6,112 bases of DNA, from assembly GCA_002327335.1 (NCBI GenBank), contig DCVH01000018.1, positions 5,279 to 11,390 on the forward strand. Reading direction: 5' to 3'. Both the position numbers and the translations under genes were made by a program. Within the stretch, counting starts at the first letter, position 1; the number at the start of each line of letters is the position of its first letter. This document shows positions 5,078-6,112 of the stretch, piece by piece. The notes beneath the pieces were generated by a model, which saw only the letters and a list, made by a program, of their open reading frames with translations, did not search any database and had not been told where the DNA came from. This stretch comes from Patescibacteria group bacterium UBA2193 (GTDB lineage Bacteria; Patescibacteriota; Minisyncoccia; Moranbacterales; DUUL01).

Positions 5078-6112
5078 CTATTCAATTGAAGAATTGTTTT
5101 CTTCTGGAGAATTTTCATATTCTCTGGAAACGCTTGTCTTTGTTTCAATAATTCCATCTTTTTTAATCAAACGAATATCAAGTGCAAGGGCCTTCAATTC
5201 GTTAACCAAAACATGGAAAGAAGCTGGAACATTAGGAGCCTTGATTGGTTCTCCCTTGATAATTGATTCATAAGCGCTTGATCTTCCAAGAACATCATCA
5301 GACTTAATGGTCAACATTTCCTGCAATGTATGAGCTGCGCCATATCCCTCCAGCGCCCAAACTTCCATTTCTCCAAATCTCTGTCCTCCAAACTGAGCTT
5401 TTCCACCCAAAGGTTGCTGAGTAATCAAAGAGTATGGTCCGATCGATCTCATGTGAATCTTGTCTTCCACAAGGTGATTCAATTTCATGAAATACATATA
5501 ACCAACAGTAGTCCGTTCAGCAAAAGCTTCTCCGTTCTTGCCGTTAATTAATTGCATCTTGCCGTTTGTTGGCAACCCGGCTTTTTCAAGTTCACCCTTA
5601 ATCTCATCTTCAGTCACTCCACTGAGTGATGGGGATGCCACTTTGTATCCCAATACTCCGGCTGCCCAACCAAGATGGATTTCAAAAATTTGTCCAAGGT
5701 TCATACGAGAAGGAACTCCAAGCGGTGTCAAAATGATGTCAACCGGTGTTCCATCTGGCAAAAATGGCATATCTTCAACTGGGGCAATTTTGGAAATTAC
5801 ACCTTTGTTTCCGTGTCGTCCTGCCAATTTGTCTCCAACGGAAACTTTTCTGAATTGTGCTATCGAAATTTGAATTTGCTGAATAACGCCGGCTGGAAGC
5901 TTATCTCCCTGTTCTCTTGAAAATACTTTTATGTCAACAACTTTTCCGCTTTCACCATGAGGTAAATAGAGAGAAGTGTCTTTAACGTCTCGAGATTTTT
6001 CACCGAAAATTGCTCGAAGAAGTCTTTCTTCTGGAGTCAAATCTCCTTCTCCTTTCAAAGTCACTTTTCCAATCAAAATATCACCAGAACCAACTTCTGC
6101 TCCAATTCTGAT
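5078..6112 (-). CDS. rpoB: DNA-directed RNA polymerase subunit beta, C-terminal part (cut by window edge)
   Basis: This is the last 344 codons of the beta subunit. The frame is open to the right edge with the typical text IRIGAEVGSGDILIGKVT, so the gene continues outside and no start belongs here. The TTG at 6076-6074 is internal. In fragment numbering the visible landmarks are: TPEERLLRAIFGEK (26-39); the catalytic-centre motif GDKLAGRHGNKG (93-104), with lysines K95 and K103 equivalent to E. coli K1065 and K1073; PLGVPSRMNLGQI (130-142); VGYMYFMKLNHLVEDK (203-218); QQPLGGKAQFGGQRFGEMEVWALE (233-256); and KSDDVLGR (270-277). The large E. coli insertion after the VFTR-like segment is absent: VFSREQGDKLPAGV runs straight on. 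The protein ends in an acidic, serine/asparagine-rich tail of about 20 residues. The TAG stop lies 43 nt before rpoC, so the two are almost certainly cotranscribed. Confidence 0.98.
   Translation of the reverse strand: MRIGAEVGSGDILIGKVTLKGEGDLTPEERLLRAIFGEKSRDVKDTSLYLPHGESGKVVDIKVFSREQGDKLPAGVIQQIQISIAQFRKVSVGDKLAGRHGNKGVISKIAPVEDMPFLPDGTPVDIILTPLGVPSRMNLGQIFEIHLGWAAGVLGYKVASPSLSGVTEDEIKGELEKAGLPTNGKMQLINGKNGEAFAERTTVGYMYFMKLNHLVEDKIHMRSIGPYSLITQQPLGGKAQFGGQRFGEMEVWALEGYGAAHTLQEMLTIKSDDVLGRSSAYESIIKGEPIKAPNVPASFHVLVNELKALALDIRLIKKDGIIETKTSVSREYENSPEENNSSIE

Noticed and set aside
6074..6076. TTG as a start codon for a 332-residue protein
   Set aside because: The frame continues upstream to the window edge with typical RpoB sequence (IRIGAEVGSGDI), so this is an internal leucine of rpoB.

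Overview
This is an AT-rich bacterial window carrying conserved core genes, with the 3' end of rpoB cut by the right edge. Reading along the minus strand from right to left, it holds rpoB (C-terminal part only), rpoC and then, past an opposing rpsT, ruvA followed by a tiny overlapping ORF. rpsT is on the plus strand, divergent from ruvA and convergent with rpoC. Genes end in TGA (ruvA, small ORF), TAG (rpoB, rpoC) and TAA (rpsT). No in-frame TGA interrupts the large genes, so the standard bacterial code applies. AT-rich intergenic DNA with degenerate short palindromic repeats, weak or absent Shine-Dalgarno sequences and the protein sequence flavour suggest a Candidate Phyla Radiation / Patescibacteria (Parcubacteria-like) genome. 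That is inference; nothing in the window proves it.

Layout: 1-153 is non-coding and dominated by two inverted blocks of degenerate 7-bp repeats. 154-246 encodes a 30-residue peptide that is essentially a bare UVR (UvrB/UvrC) motif; it overlaps the ruvA stop by ATGA. 243-812 is ruvA. 813-1053 is an AT-rich divergent intergenic region with a long imperfect palindrome (821-916) and promoter-like elements for both directions. 1054-1317 is rpsT. 1318-1461 holds three stacked hairpin/T-tract structures that separate the convergent rpsT and rpoC units. 1462-5034 is a complete rpoC. 5078-6112 is the last 344 codons of rpoB, 43 nt upstream of rpoC.

rpoB and rpoC encode the two large catalytic subunits of RNA polymerase and look like a normal operon. 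rpsT encodes ribosomal protein S20. RuvA is the Holliday-junction-binding partner of the RuvB motor.

The most unusual place is the ruvA 3' end. An imperfect 11-nt tandem duplication (241-262) sits exactly at the junction between ruvA and the UVR ORF. Each copy contains AAA-ATG-ATG, once in the ruvA frame and once in the UVR frame. Removing one copy would fuse RuvA in frame to the UVR motif. The two-copy state instead gives a stop plus an overlapping start. This may record a split of a RuvA-UVR fusion, a slippage switch, a real translationally coupled microprotein, or an assembly error.
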